From the NCBI RefSeq assembly GCF_029227915.1, contig NC_079882.1, forward strand, positions 14,222,501-14,282,500: a DNA stretch of 60,000 nucleotides, written 5' to 3'. The translations under genes were made by a program, and so were the position numbers. The notes under the pieces were generated by a model. The model made no database searches, was not told where the DNA came from, and saw only the letters and a list, made by a program, of their open reading frames with translations. This document shows, one piece after another, positions 1 through 13,400 of this stretch; the stretch's first letter is position 1, and the number at the start of each line of letters is the position of its first letter. This DNA comes from Hydractinia symbiolongicarpus (lineage: Eukaryota; Cnidaria; Hydrozoa; Anthoathecata; Hydractiniidae).

Positions 1-67
1 TCGTCCATTAGACATATATAAAATGATGATCATCTAATAACATTCATCCAAATACGTTTACTGAATA

Positions 68-835
68 TTATAGTAATTGGTTAACAAAAATTTCAAACTT
101 TGGCAGAAGATGACAGTTGGAGTCAGAGGTGCAAATTACAGTAACAATATGTTCTTCTGTTTTAATATGCCAACAACTAGGCAAAGACAACTTTTTAATG
201 CGCAGTACAAACTCAAAAAATTCCTTGTAAACAAACATGGGTGGAGAACTTGGTGGTGATAACTGCTGTAAAACCCTGAATTCTTCACGTTTCTCAATTG
301 ATGTTGAAGATCGAACTTGTGTTAACACAGCACTTCTACAAATACTTTTGTTAGAAAGATTCAATGTTGGTAGAGCTCCCTCCTTTAATGCCTTTCGCTT
401 CGGATCTAGAACTATATAAAAATATGTATCAACGGAGAAAAAAACTTCTGATAAAGAACCAAAAAAAATCAGTAAAAACATGAAGTGCAGTCGCAACTGT
501 TGTGTATGTGTATAGCTATAAGCGGTACTAGAGCTTTAGTAACGAGCTGTAACCCTTTTCTACTAAGAGGCCAAATTCTTTTTTGAACAGATAGTCGTCC
601 TTTGTAAAATGTCTTTCACAAATAAATAACTTGCGACTTTCAATGCGCTTTTTAAGTGAGTCATCTGGTACTCTATCCTTTGTGATTATATTTATAAGAT
701 CAGCTCCCCACTTCTTGTTTACTTCATTGTTTGCAGTCGAACTTTAAATAAACTGATTCCTTTATACCTTCTGAAGACAAGAAAAGGTGTGGTCAAAAAC
801 ACAGCAAATGTTGAAGAATCTCAGCAGCAGCCTTC
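68..835 (-). pseudogene. THAP-domain protein fragment, broken
   Basis: Reading the minus strand, about 790-535 translates to a THAP-like stretch: GISLFKV, then a conserved W in NKKWGADL, a run of the form ITKDRVPDDSL, and the diagnostic ICERHF followed by TKDDY. A second block, about 466-68, begins after a good acceptor (pyrimidine tract then CAG) and contains DPKRKALKEGALPTLNL, which matches the A-V/L-P-T-L end of a THAP domain, and then a basic/serine tail. THAP domains are C2CH zinc DNA-binding modules found in P-element-type transposases and host regulators. The GISLFKV part and the NEVNKKW part are in different frames, so the domain is frameshifted or has an unrecognised intron. No DDE partner is visible. 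Family call fairly sure; whether it is a dead gene or a real split gene is open. Confidence 0.55.
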
Positions 836-1189
836 GCAATTAGCTGCCATTTTGAAGTGCTGAGCAGGAGTGGAAGTCTCGGGACGAAAAATTTGCATAT
901 GAAAGAATTATTACAATGAAGCATTGTTTGTTGCCAGACTATTTCTTTTTTTTATGACTATGTTTAAATATCGTTTTGAGCACATTTTTCGAACAGGTTG
1001 TTGTAATTAAAAATCTATGTGGTTAATCTGCTGCATGTGGGTTTATGTTCTCCATAAAAGGCAGGCAGAAGTATTGAAGTCGGTGTTTTTTTAGACTATA
1101 CCAAATTGTATTTTTGGGATACCTTTTGTTTAAGACTGCTTTTCTAAATCACTTTTTTCATTGCTACTTCAAATTTTAATGCAAAATAG

Positions 1190-2610
1190 AAAAAGATGAA
1201 ATATTCCAAATCGTTTTGTCCGGTTTCTATTGGGTGAGTGAATCAGTCGCAATTTAAGTGTAAAGTTAGGAGTAATTTAGGATGAAAGCTTTTTAGGTGT
1301 CCAGGGATGAAAATGAATTACGTCTGATCTATAAGAGATACCGTTTTGAAATTTCACTCTCTGATTATATTATTTCTAAACTTTGAGAAGATGTATAAAA
1401 ATGTTGAAATGAGTAAAATAGGATGAATTATTCCAAAAATAGAGTGAAAAATTGATTGCAAAGTGGAATGTATTATAAACTCAGAGAATGTGCTATTGAC
1501 TATAAAAATGAATTTATCGAATGATATTTGTCTAATCTTAAGAAATATAGCAAAAAGTTTTAATAAAGAGTGATGGAGGATGGATTATTCCACTTTTAGG
1601 TTGGCCACTACAGAAAGCGTGTGATGTTTTTCAAATATTAATGATAGTTGACAAATGGTCTTCTTCAGTGTTTTATAGAAATTCTCGGAGTCACATAGGT
1701 TTTAAAATAATCTCAACTTACCAATTCAACTAAACTGAAGTGAAAATATCGCGAAAGGAGTAATTTTGGATGAAAAATTCCATTTTTTTAGAGATTTTAC
1801 ATTATACTATTGATACTCTATTAAAGAGAACCAGATTAACTTTACGCTATTAACTTCCTTTTTTATTGTTACTGACAGTTAGTTCCACAACATAAAATTT
1901 AAATGTAATTGTCTGAGTCTTTCAGGATGAAATATTCCACACGCAAAAATCGTGATACACCCCACTTGCGATAAAGTCTTTTATGTGTGGAAGGTTTTGC
2001 CGTAACTTCAAGAAGAGATTCGAACGGTTTGAAATCTTTGCATTGCACTGTTTTGATTCGACGGCCAATTTTTTATTTGGACAGTGTTTGATATTTCGTA
2101 TTTCCCTAAGTTTGATATTTGTTTGGATTGTGTTACCAGTTCTTTTCTTTTGCTAGTTTGTTAAGATGTTTGGAATAATTAATCCTCTGTTACTCTAGAC
2201 ACGTGGATACGTGTTAGCATATTTATCAATAAAATGTCATTTTGTTTGAGAGGTATATTGTAACTAAAATTGTTGTATTATTATTTTTCTACCGCGTGTT
2301 CCATTATATTTCGATTTATTGTTTTTTTTGGAATATTTCATCCAATTTTACTCCGACAATAGTTTTAGAATATATTTCGTGTTTTATTATACATTATCCT
2401 TCAAAACTATCCTTGTATAGTTATTCTATCATCGTTTACTAGCTTCTTATCTAAATATTAAAACTTGGTTTTGAAGGCTTAGATGGAATTTTTTATCCTT
2501 TTTTACTCCTGAAGTCCAATTTCGAAAATTCAGAGTATCAACAATATAAATATAATGAAAAGCATAGAAAAAGCATTTTCTGGAATATTTCATCCTAGAT
2601 TACTCCGAAA
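1190..2610. repeat. Fold-back repeat built from a GGATGAAATATTCCA module
   Basis: A module close to GGAGTAATTTAGGATGAA followed by ATATTCCA recurs on the plus strand near 1190, 1280, 1300, 1422, 1575, 1765 and 1923. The reverse complement recurs near 2330, 2480 and 2581. Accompanying words such as TTGATACTCT (1810) and its complement AGAGTATCAA (2532) also switch strand. The region is therefore a degenerate palindrome centred near 2.15 kb. No coding sequence seen. It may be a non-autonomous fold-back transposon; TIR ends and target duplication were not identified. Confidence 0.5.
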
Positions 2611-2614
2611 CCTT

Positions 2615-4437
2615 TATCAGAACAATTTTGGTTTAAAAATACGTCTTTTTGGAAAGTTTTGTTCGAAAATTCCAAAAAATGAAAGATCTCTGTTAAAAAA
2701 TGTGATTTTTCAGATTTCTAAATTTACATTTTGGTACATTTTAAAAAAACACCGACTAAAAACATCCCAATTTGCTTTTAAGCTTTACAAGCTTTTTTTA
2801 TAAGTTACACAATGATGAAGGTAAAATAAAACCAGGACTTGCCTCTATGTACATATGGCCTCATAGTTATCGTGCCTGTCTCAGCATTGGCCGAGGAATT
2901 AATTTATCCTCCCTTTTATTTTGCACTAAACATTTGCTTTGCATTACTAACAATGTAAAAACGCATGTTTTCTACACTTTTGTAAACAAAACAAAAAAAT
3001 GTTTTAATGAAAAATGTTTCTGATGTGCAGTTAATTTAGACTTTGCACTAGATATTGCATAAAAACGAGATTAGTTTTCGATAAGTTTAGAACGCTAAGT
3101 TGCTTTTGTCGTTTTGTCCTTAGTTATTAACAAATGTTTATTTTATAATTTCAACTGACACATTGGGAAATTTGATATTTGTATACACTGCGAATTTTCC
3201 AAAAAAAACAAGCCTTCCTAACATCAAGCTTTTCATTTAACCATTTATTCGACGACGCAGTCAAGATTGACGAAGGTTAATATCTTCGTCGCAAACCTTT
3301 ATGTACTTGTAAGTATATAAAGGCTATTACTAAGGACAGTGTGATAATAATAATGAATATTTAATAAAGTGTCTAAATTATCGATAAAACTTTTTGCTTT
3401 GCGATCAGGCGCTATAAGTGATCGATAATGAAAAGTATCGCTAAATAGGTTGTTATCAAATTCCCTGGAATCGTCACATTTATGACAACTTTGATATTGG
3501 CGAACTACAAACATCTTTTTCTTATTTCTCCATTTTTTACTGCAAAATCTAATATCTAATTTACTGAAACTTAGTGACTCGTATAACTTAGATTATAACT
3601 TCTTCCTTAAAGAATTAGCCAATATCTTATTGTAGCTAGATATTATATCTATAATAAGCGTTCTTTTGGCTTAACCAAGTGTACTTAGTAATCACAAATT
3701 GTGTAATAATATTGGTTCTAACATAACTAAAACCTTTTTAAGGTATTGTCAACTATTTAAATTAAACTGTAAAAATATTTATTAGGTGTCTTCTCTAAAA
3801 AACAAATCAGATATAGGCTTCTTAAAATTGTTCTTATTTTTTTACAATTAACTTGACAGTGTAGGTCTTTATCAACTATTTTAATAATGACAGTGGTAAA
3901 CATGATTTTAAGGTTTTTTTGCTTGGATTATCCTCCAAAAGAAGTCATTTATAAGTTGCGAGGCTATATTCAAAACTTCCTTACTTAGAGAGAATGTTTT
4001 TCGTGGAATAACATCTTATGAAAACCAAGTCTTAAGCCATCTATCGTTTATCTATGTTCAGAAAAGGCTAAAGTTATTATGGTAAATAAATACCATTTTA
4101 GGAAGTACTGCCCAGCTCAAATTACCCTAATGTAGCGGCTGTGACATTATCTGGCATCAAAAGGATTTTTGTTTGAAATGGAGAAAAATTCGAGATAGAG
4201 AAGTTCAAATTTTCAAGGGAACAAGACTTTTATTCGGGTTAGAGAGTACTCTCGATAGAGAGAGAGTCCACTTCGTGCATATTCCGGCAATGTATTTTGC
4301 AGAATCGAACAGCATATTGAAATAGGCTTATTAGCAGATACAAATTAAAAGATTTTTTCTGTGTACCACCATACTTTTAACTTGGAATTATATCTGTGCA
4401 GGAATATGCATATGTATTATGTATTTGTTTTTACTAG
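2615..4437. other. No recognisable gene; AT-rich, probably intronic to the MSL3-like gene
   Basis: I see only short open frames and no conserved motif. If the MSL3-like gene has the usual chromo-barrel exons upstream, this stretch is intron. I looked for a chromo-barrel signature (a W-x-x-x-W-D-E-W type string) on the plus strand between 1 and 4,437 and did not find one. Confidence 0.4.
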
Positions 4438-7400
4438 ATGATTCATTTACCTCGAAAACCTACAGTAAATGATATATTTAACGAATATTTTCAAGACTGC
4501 AAACTGCAAGTAAAAGAAGGTAAAAATATTAAGTAAGTTAAGCATGTTATTCAATTTTTTTTATGGGAGGGAAGGGGGTCATTCAAGACACACAAAAATG
4601 GTCATTTTCAGAGTTTCAAATTTTAAACCTTGTTTTCTCATATTTAGCATCAATGTCTTACAAGAAACGCTGAGTGGACTGAACACTTATTTTAATTTCT
4701 TTCTTTGCAAGTTATTATTGTATAACTTTGAGAGGGATCAATACTTCGTTTTTTTCCCTCCGGAAAAGCCAGCTCAAATATCTCCAACTGGTTCAATGTC
4801 TTTGTCTATATTTTCACCAACCATAACGCCACAAATACTCAAGACGGTATCACCTCTGTCGTGCTTTGATTATAAAGATTCATCGCCTAAAGCATCACAT
4901 GCAAGTTTTGTCAGTGAAGATTTGTTATCAATTTCACGTGAATCATGGAAACGCAGACAGACTAACAAAATACGAAAAAGAGACCACTCCTCCAGTTCTT
5001 GTAATGACGATACAACTAATATACCAACTAGACCAAGAAGATATACCAATTCCACAAATAGATCAGAAGAAAGATTTTCTCCTGTTATCACTAACGTGGA
5101 GAAAAGTGATAAGACGAAAGATGTATCCACAATGCCACATAGAAAGAGTAGTAGAGGGAGTCTTACAACTGCTGAAGAAATCAAGGAAGAAGCACTGTGT
5201 CAGGGTGTGTTACTTCAACAAGCACCTCCGAACTCTTGTGACTCCTTGCAAATTTCACCTGATGCAACCAAGCATAATGAAGCTAAAGAATGTAGTAAGT
5301 AGAAATTAATGTTTTCTTCAAATATTAGGGCTAATGGCAATGCATCAAAGTTTTTAGATCATGTTCAAGCGTTCTTGATAGATATCATTTTGGAGAGAAA
5401 ATATTTCGGAATATTGTGTACATGTATAAAATGAAAGGGACTGGCTTAAGTTAATCATCCAATTCACAAAGTGAAATCTTTGATCATTTGTTGTCTTTTT
5501 TTTTGCTTCAATGCTTTTTTTTATATAATGCTCTTGCAGTATTGAGGCAAAATCAGTTCACTTTTTGCATTAGCACAGAATCATTCCTTTTTGCAATATA
5601 GGTAGGCTTAGTTTCGAGTAGACAAACATCCTATCCAAGATAAAATTTGGTCTCTATCCATAACGTGTGAGCATGGTATTCATATCCATATGATCTCGCA
5701 TTTTATAGGCCTGTATACAATACAATTCTATATTTTAATATTTTTCCTCTATGTAGTAGTCCTTCAATTTTATAAGTCTTTGAAAAACGGCTAAAACAGT
5801 AAAGCACCTTGATTATTATTATTAAAAAGTTTTACAAGAGTTCATATATATTTTTTTTTGTAGTACGTCAGTAGGCTTAACGACGTTTTTTCAAAGTCTT
5901 TTGTTTATTCAATTTACTTTTAAGTAACATTCTATTTGCACATTTAATAAAAAAGGCTTTCAAGCTATGTTATAAATAAACGATTCAAATAACATCATCC
6001 TGTTTCGTCAAACATTCAAATAACTTTCTGTTTGCACGTTGAATAACCACCCTTTTCAGCTTGTCTAAGTGACCTTCAGAATATACCGTTCAAATAACAT
6101 TTGGTTGGTATAAAAAACCTTCAAATAACGTCCTGTCTGCACATTCAAGCTTGATTCTCACTATGGGCTAACGATAAGCTAACCTTAGCCCATACTTTGA
6201 AAGAAAAAGTACCTGCTTAGCTCACAGCTGGGCTCATCGTTAGCTCATCGTTAGCCGATTTTTTGAAATCAAAATTTTTTGCTATTTTTTTTTTTTTTAG
6301 CTAACAGTGAAATAAGCTCACTTTCAGCAATCTTTAAAGGAAGCTGACATAAATCGTGCTCAAAGCGATTTATGTTTTTAAAAATAGTAGTATGTTTCAT
6401 TGTAAAAGGTCATTTTGAAGCTAAAATGGTTGACATAATTAAAAAATGACGTTTGAAAAAAAAGGAGAAGAGTTGGCGTTCAGCTTAAAAGATTTTCCCT
6501 GCCTTTCTGACCCAAAGTCGTTTCCTTTTCCTTACTTTTGTTAATTCCTTTCTTTCCAGGCTACGTCGTCTTCTTCGAAGTAGTAAAAATAACAAGACTT
6601 TCTTTCTTTCTATCTTTCTTTTTCATTCTTTCTTGCATTAGTGTGAACGTGAAAAAAATACATCAGGTACCCGCGGCTCAAAAGTGAAAATCGGCTAACA
6701 TATTATGCGCACTATGGTTAGCTCATCGTTAGCCCATAGTGAGAACCAATCTTCAGTAGCCAAATGTTTTAGCACATTTCAGTGATTTTTATTTGTAACG
6801 TTTGAGTGACGTTACTATGTTGACACAAAAAAACTAATATTTCTGCTCCAATGTCAATAGTCATTATCCCGTACATTGTCATATTTGCAATTTCGTATAA
6901 AAGGCATGTCACAAAAAAATTGTCTCTGGTTGCGTCGCACTTTCAAGCGTGGCAAATAAATGTTACCGAGATTTCACTTGTAATAAACTCCATGAAAATT
7001 TTAAATTTGAAATTTTAGTGTTGCGTTTCAAGAAGTCCGCAAATATTGTTTCTCTCAGCTTATTTCTATCAATGATTTAAATCTAAATTTACACGGCATA
7101 AAAACAAGAAATCGATTTCAACGCTTTTCTAGCGGAGAATCCTTTCGTGGTTAGTGCAATTTTACGCAACGCTTAATTTACGCATAAACTAACGAATTTA
7201 AACTTTGGTTGCAGCTTGATTTCGCGAAAGTAATCTTCAGTAATTTTGCCTTGGAATATTCCAAGATGTTGCTTCACTTTACTAGGATTCTTTATTTTCT
7301 ATACTTGACTCCTGATATTCTGTGGTTGTTGCTTCAGGTGGCTTAATTTGTTTATGGGTATATCCTATTAGCTTTTTGTTCTTTTTAGGGAATAGTAAAT

Positions 7401-10400
7401 CATTTTTTCCAAAAAGAAAATATTTTTTCCGTGCATTTTTTTTAATTCACAATTTTTAATATTTGATAATATTTTATTCAAAAATTAATGAAGTCCTGAA
7501 ATTATGATGAATAAGTGGTCTGTTTTTACATTCGTTAAATGAAGCCATACTTGTGCTACCTAAAAATAGTAATGAACTAATGATGAACAAAAATTATGTG
7601 CATATCCTAATGACTTGATTAATCGCTCAACTATCAAAAAGCATGTAATTAATAATGTGCTCAAATAAGTCCTACCCTTAAAGAAGCGCTCTTTATAAAA
7701 GCAGTAAAAATAAATAAGCATATAGGCGTTTAGTGGAACTATTATCAAATTATTTCATGTAAAACATCGATAGTACGAGACCACACTAGCGAACTTTGGG
7801 CAGGAGATAAGTTAACTCCTGAAACATATCTAGAGTTGTGACGTGATTTAGGACATTGTACTCTTTTGCGAAAAAAGTCTTTGAGTGTGGGCCATCAGAA
7901 GTATGTTTTACAGCTGTTTTAAAAATAATCTTCTTTGTTTTCTTCCTAAAGGTGGGGAAAAACCAGTCCAACGTTTCATCCAATATTTTTTCCCATGTTG
8001 GATGAAATGTTGGATGAAAAAATGCATGTTGGAGGAAAACATTTTAAACATTTTTAAAAACATTCGAACGATAAAGAGTTCATTCATTCCTAAAAAACAA
8101 AATGGCAAACGGAAGGAATTCTACAGTGCTGCTTATGTGCCAAACCACTGGAGAGATTTACTATTAAGAAAAACATTGCATCAATTGTGTGTATGCAGTA
8201 ACTTCTCGTATATTGGCTTAAAGACAATTTTTCCTATATATACGGAGGGTGGCGCTCAAGGGCTAAAATATGCTGATATCAGCAGCAAAAATCTGGAAAT
8301 CATAATTACCCAGGTTCCTCGACCTTGTCTATTGTATTGGCTAGCCCTGAAACTTGTGAATGAGACACAACTGAACTTCGTGGCTGGAAGCTAAGGAATC
8401 ATGGCTTGGAACTGAAAACAATGCCAAGAAATGCCATGAATAGTGCAAGGGAGAGAACAGAAAGTTTTGAATAGTTTTTTTTTTCATAAAATTTATAAGA
8501 ATTTGTGGGACTTAACAATCAGAATTAAAGAACAGAAACCCCTTTCTGATGTCTGATAATGGAAATGGATAATATTTATTTTGCGATTTTATAGTACCAT
8601 CCCAACACGCCAGGGGCACATTTGTTATTAAATAATTAAGTGATAAAGTACAAGTAGCTATTTACATTATTTATATGTAGATAGCTAGCTACTTGAAAGA
8701 TTTCTGTCATTTTAAATAAAGATAATTAGCTAGCTATTTCGGACCTCCCAGAATGCTTATAGCATTAAAGTTGTAATATATTTTTCACAAACCAACATTC
8801 ACAGGACTTATGATGAAGCCCATTGTTACTTCTGCAAAGCAAATACAGTTGTTTATCATTTTTTTGCTTATATATTCCGTTATACCAAAAGCCACCTATC
8901 TCCGACCGTGTTACTGTTAAATTACTGTGCTTAAAATAATCAACTATAAGGAGGCATTAACGGTTAAAGTTAAATTATAAACAAATTGTTGTAGAACTTG
9001 ATCATGTCTTTCAATAAATCCAACAAATCAAGATGTATCCATTATCCTACGAATTAAAATATTTGAAAATAAAGTCAAAAGAAAGCTGTTATATTGTGAA
9101 GTGTAGGATCAAACAGCCTTGCATCTGTTAAACTAGGATCTAAGATTGCAAAAAAACAAGAGTACTTCTTTCTGAAAAATCAACGACCTTGTTATATTAA
9201 ATTTTACAGTTTAATTTTGCGAATTAACCTAATGGACAACATATCAATTTTTTTATACATGATGTATCCTCTTATGAATCATTTTTAAAAACAGTTGAAC
9301 TATTAAAGGTCACTTTGAGATGAAAAGATGACTGTAAGAAGAGCAATGCATTGATAGCAAATGAAAATGACTTATTGTCAGAGGAAAAATCTTTTGACTG
9401 GTATGGTAAAATATAATCGTCCAAAAGGTTTTTAATAAAATAAATTACTTGTTAACTTATTAAGATTACCTCACTATTGTTATTCGTAATGGGAATCTTC
9501 CCTGTCTCTACAATAATTCCAATCTTAGTTATGACAAAACAAAAGATCGGGAATAAAGGAATAGTATATGAAGACGTGTAATGTAAATTACATACTTACC
9601 TTATAGTATCTTCTCATGTATCTATTCAAGTGAATTGCATATATTCATCCTAAAACAATTTTTATATCTATATAAATTTAGAAATAAAATGAAATAATAC
9701 AAAATAAGTAAAAGGAATCACTTACAATTTCCGTTATCACATTGCAACAATTTTTGTTATATGTCTTCTCTATACAATGAATGTCAACGTCACTTGCTAA
9801 GAACGAAAGATAAAGAAATGTTTTAACCTACCTGTACGCAGAAAAAGGAAGATGCATGAGTAACGGGAAAGTATCAGATGAGTGTCAAAATCGATATTAT
9901 TTAATCCTTTGGATATGTGTGTGATATCTATTACTATGACTGGTCGGTACTAAACATAATAGGAACTATTATGTAAAACATACCATTTATAACTTTTGCA
10001 TCAACTTTTGCATCATCTATTTGCGGGTTAACCTGAAAATATACATCTGGAATATCTAAAATGTCATTAAGTGCATAGTAATTAGAATCCTAATATTGCT
10101 CTTTCTTTGATATATTCTATTCAAGTCAGAAAGGTGGTACCTGAACAACTAGACTGTTATCTTCAGGAGATTGTAGTAACCTTTTTTGAGAAAGTTTGTC
10201 CTTAACCAATGGTTAAGGTGGCATTTGTGTTGTTGATGGGTTAGATTGAGTCAATCACTGGAAGTTACGTAAGTGGAGAATTATCTTGAGCAGAAAGAGG
10301 TGACTCTTCAACCATGACTGGAGCTGGCAGCTGAGTTGATGGAGAATTATCTCGACTGTACAGAGGGTACTTTTTAAAAATCGCTTAAGGTGCCATCAAG

Positions 10401-13400
10401 TGGCTACTGCACGGGCATAAACTTTTGCAGGCAGAAACTATTTGCAAAAGTTTTTTTAAAAAATAAAAAAAATCTTTTTTTAGACAAATCAGCGTTTAGA
10501 GCATATGCCCAGAAAGGTAACGGTCATACTGCCTAAGAAGAAGATTTACCACTGGGTGTTTCCATTATTTATTTATCCCTAAATTAAAAACAAAAAGAAA
10601 AGCAAAAGAAAAGAATTATATTTATTCAATCAATTACAACTATATCGTACTTTTGTTATCCTTGTACGCATTCATGGTCACCCGACACATTTCTCCAATA
10701 TCTCCAATATCTCGATTTTTTTATTCTTGTTTTACTGCTGGAGCTTTTATCTTTGTTCTTCTATTTTCCTTGCGCTCCGAGAGGTTGTAATGCCATCACT
10801 AAGTTAAAGATACTTCCAACATCAGTATCCTCAGTTGGTTCTGTATTAACTTGTTGTAGCTGCAAAATAAAGCTCAGTCAACTTTTGATAACTCCTTGTT
10901 GCAGGTGTTTTCACTATCATGCGGAATTCTATTTCGAATCGTCCTTACATCAACGGTGATCGACAATACCTTGTCAATGACAACTGGCAGTACATTAGAA
11001 CCATGGTCCAAGTAATATTTTGTGATGAGAGGTATTTCTTTAGGCAAATGGCCAACTTGTCTCCCCAGTTTTTCTTTGTTTACATAGCAAAATGATTAAA
11101 CATGCTACTTAGTTTAAATGAACAAATTATTTTTTTATTTTTCAATGGTTGCCAGTATCTTTGATAGTAATGGAACCCTGTAACCGATGAATTAAACGAG
11201 TATGTTTTCTCCATATTCCCGTTGTGTATAATGGATTAGAATACTACGTCTATTCGAGTTTTCAGACATTATTTTTGTTAGAATTTGTTTGATCTCATTC
11301 ATGTTCTTTAAATTTGTTCGTTTTCATTCATTCATATTTTTTAAGTGAACACGGACACTCTTTCAGATATTAATCCCACACCAGTCCGGTCTATAAAGGG
11401 TTGGCGTTAGGAAGGGCACCCAGCTGTAAAACAATACCAAAACTCTATTAATTGCCGTGAGAACAGTTGATCAGACAAACTGCGTAAACGGGATTGGAAC
11501 TCCGAGGAGTGAAGGTGTCACGCATGGTAGAACAAATGTCAAGTGTGAACATTGTCAGACCGTTACCCAGCTATCACATCACAAGGTAGATAACGCTAGG
11601 TTGAGGATAGCTGGTGTAAATGTTGGTACACTGGGAGATAGAGCAGGTGAGGTAATATTGTCACTTATGTCAGTTTATGCTTCACAGTGTGGACTCGGTG
11701 AGAAAGAGAAAAATAAGTTTTATGATGAGTTTATAGCAGTCACATCAAGGTTTTAGGACAGTGAACTTGTCATGGTGGGCGGCGACTTTAATGGTCATGG
11801 TTTGAAGTCATTTTAAGGTTATAGAGGTGTGCATTGAGCCTATGAGTTTTGGAGCAGAAATCGTCATTCAGTAAGAGACAGAGTAGGCTGATAACATATA
11901 AGTTAGATGGTTGTCAGACAGATAGACTGTATCTATCTTTTATTTTATATTAATTTATTTAATATTCAGTTTATTAACTGAATATTCCGTTAACAGTTTT
12001 ACCAGGTCATGTAGAGTTATATATGTTTAGTTGCAGAGCTAGTTCATGATAAGAAAATATAGAACGAGTAACCTCCGTGAAATTTTGCGCGGGCTAACGA
12101 CTAAAACTGTATATTCATTTTTATTCACGTAAATATATTCTTCTCGCTAGTATTTTTACGTGCCAGCTGCACCAAAACAATTAAATTGCATTGCCTATTG
12201 TTTTTTTATTTATTATTTTTAGAATAATTTAATTTACTCACCAAAAATGCAGGATGTATTTATGCCACGTTTTTTCAATTAGACCATGATTAGACTTGTT
12301 ATCTTTATTTCAAAAGTTGGCATTTATTTAAAGTGCCGGAATTACACGCCACATTGTCGGGTTTATTGCCAAACTTCAACTGGTTTCAATTTCATTAGCG
12401 CAATAAAATTGTTCCAACCTGAATAACCAGTGAATGCCAGTGAATTGACAAACTCTCTTAAAAAGTGTTTAATGTGCGTAAAACGGTAGTCTTAACAAAA
12501 TCACTTATAAAATAAAGAAATATCACACGTTATTTGACGATCAATGAATTATCTTACAGCTACTTAAACTTATTTGGTTTTAATTTAATTTTTAAATAAC
12601 ATGTGCTCTTTAGGTTTTCCAAGATTGCGTAGATTAAGAAGAAGTCGGAGATCGTGCAGTATAGTTGCATTTGACACTTCTGTCGAAAATGATTTCATGG
12701 CGATCGGATCAAGCGCAAAATCTCTGGAGAAAACCGCTAAGGTTTAAAATGTCACATTTCTCCATTGTCTTGTGTTTGCCACGGTGAACGTTTTCAGCCT
12801 TTGTGTAGTTATTTTGTAGACTTATTCTTATTCTGTTATAGGGACTTCCCAGACCTTTACGTATCGACATTCCCAAGATGACTGGTTCAACTGACAACAA
12901 AAATTTTGTAATTTTCCCGCAGCGGTCAGATGGCGATACTCCAGCAGATATTTACGGTATCGAACATTTGCTCCGATTGTTTGGTATGTAGCCTTGTTTT
13001 AGTTAGAAAAGGTTTTTATTAAAATGATCAATGTCTGGTGTACTATGTGTAAAAAATGCCACTGTTATGATACTAAGGCCTCAAGTTACGATATTTTCTG
13101 TAAGTATTCCGTTTGTAGGCTGTGCTGTCTAGGCTGTGCTGTTTGATAGTGCCTAAACAAATTTTCTGTACGAGACCTTGGAAGTGTTTTTCTTAGTGGA
13201 GTAAATAGTTAATAAAATTTGTAATTATGTTTTTGGTCGCCATAGTAAAAATACCCGTCCTGTTGGCATCATGTAACGTGGAAGAGTGTGAAGTAAATGT
13301 GATCCTGCAAAATATATCAAGTTTTCTTGAGTAAGTAGAATTCTTGTCGCTGATAATCTTAACTTACATATTGTGTATCCAAACATTTTCTGTAGAGAAA

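Noticed and set aside
2242-3023. Plus-strand frames of 66-83 codons
   Set aside because: Phe/Ile/Tyr-rich translations of AT-rich DNA, partly inside the fold-back repeat; no motif or splice pattern.
4870-5184. Minus-strand frame opposite the MSL3-like exon 2
   Set aside because: Complement of a coding exon whose phases and family match on the plus strand.
6154-6748. Assignment to the CACTA superfamily
   Set aside because: TIR contains CACTA internally but no 3-bp target duplication is seen at that border.
7885-8394. 169-codon plus-strand frame
   Set aside because: Overlaps a local inverted repeat, has no recognisable domain and no splice context; too weak to call.
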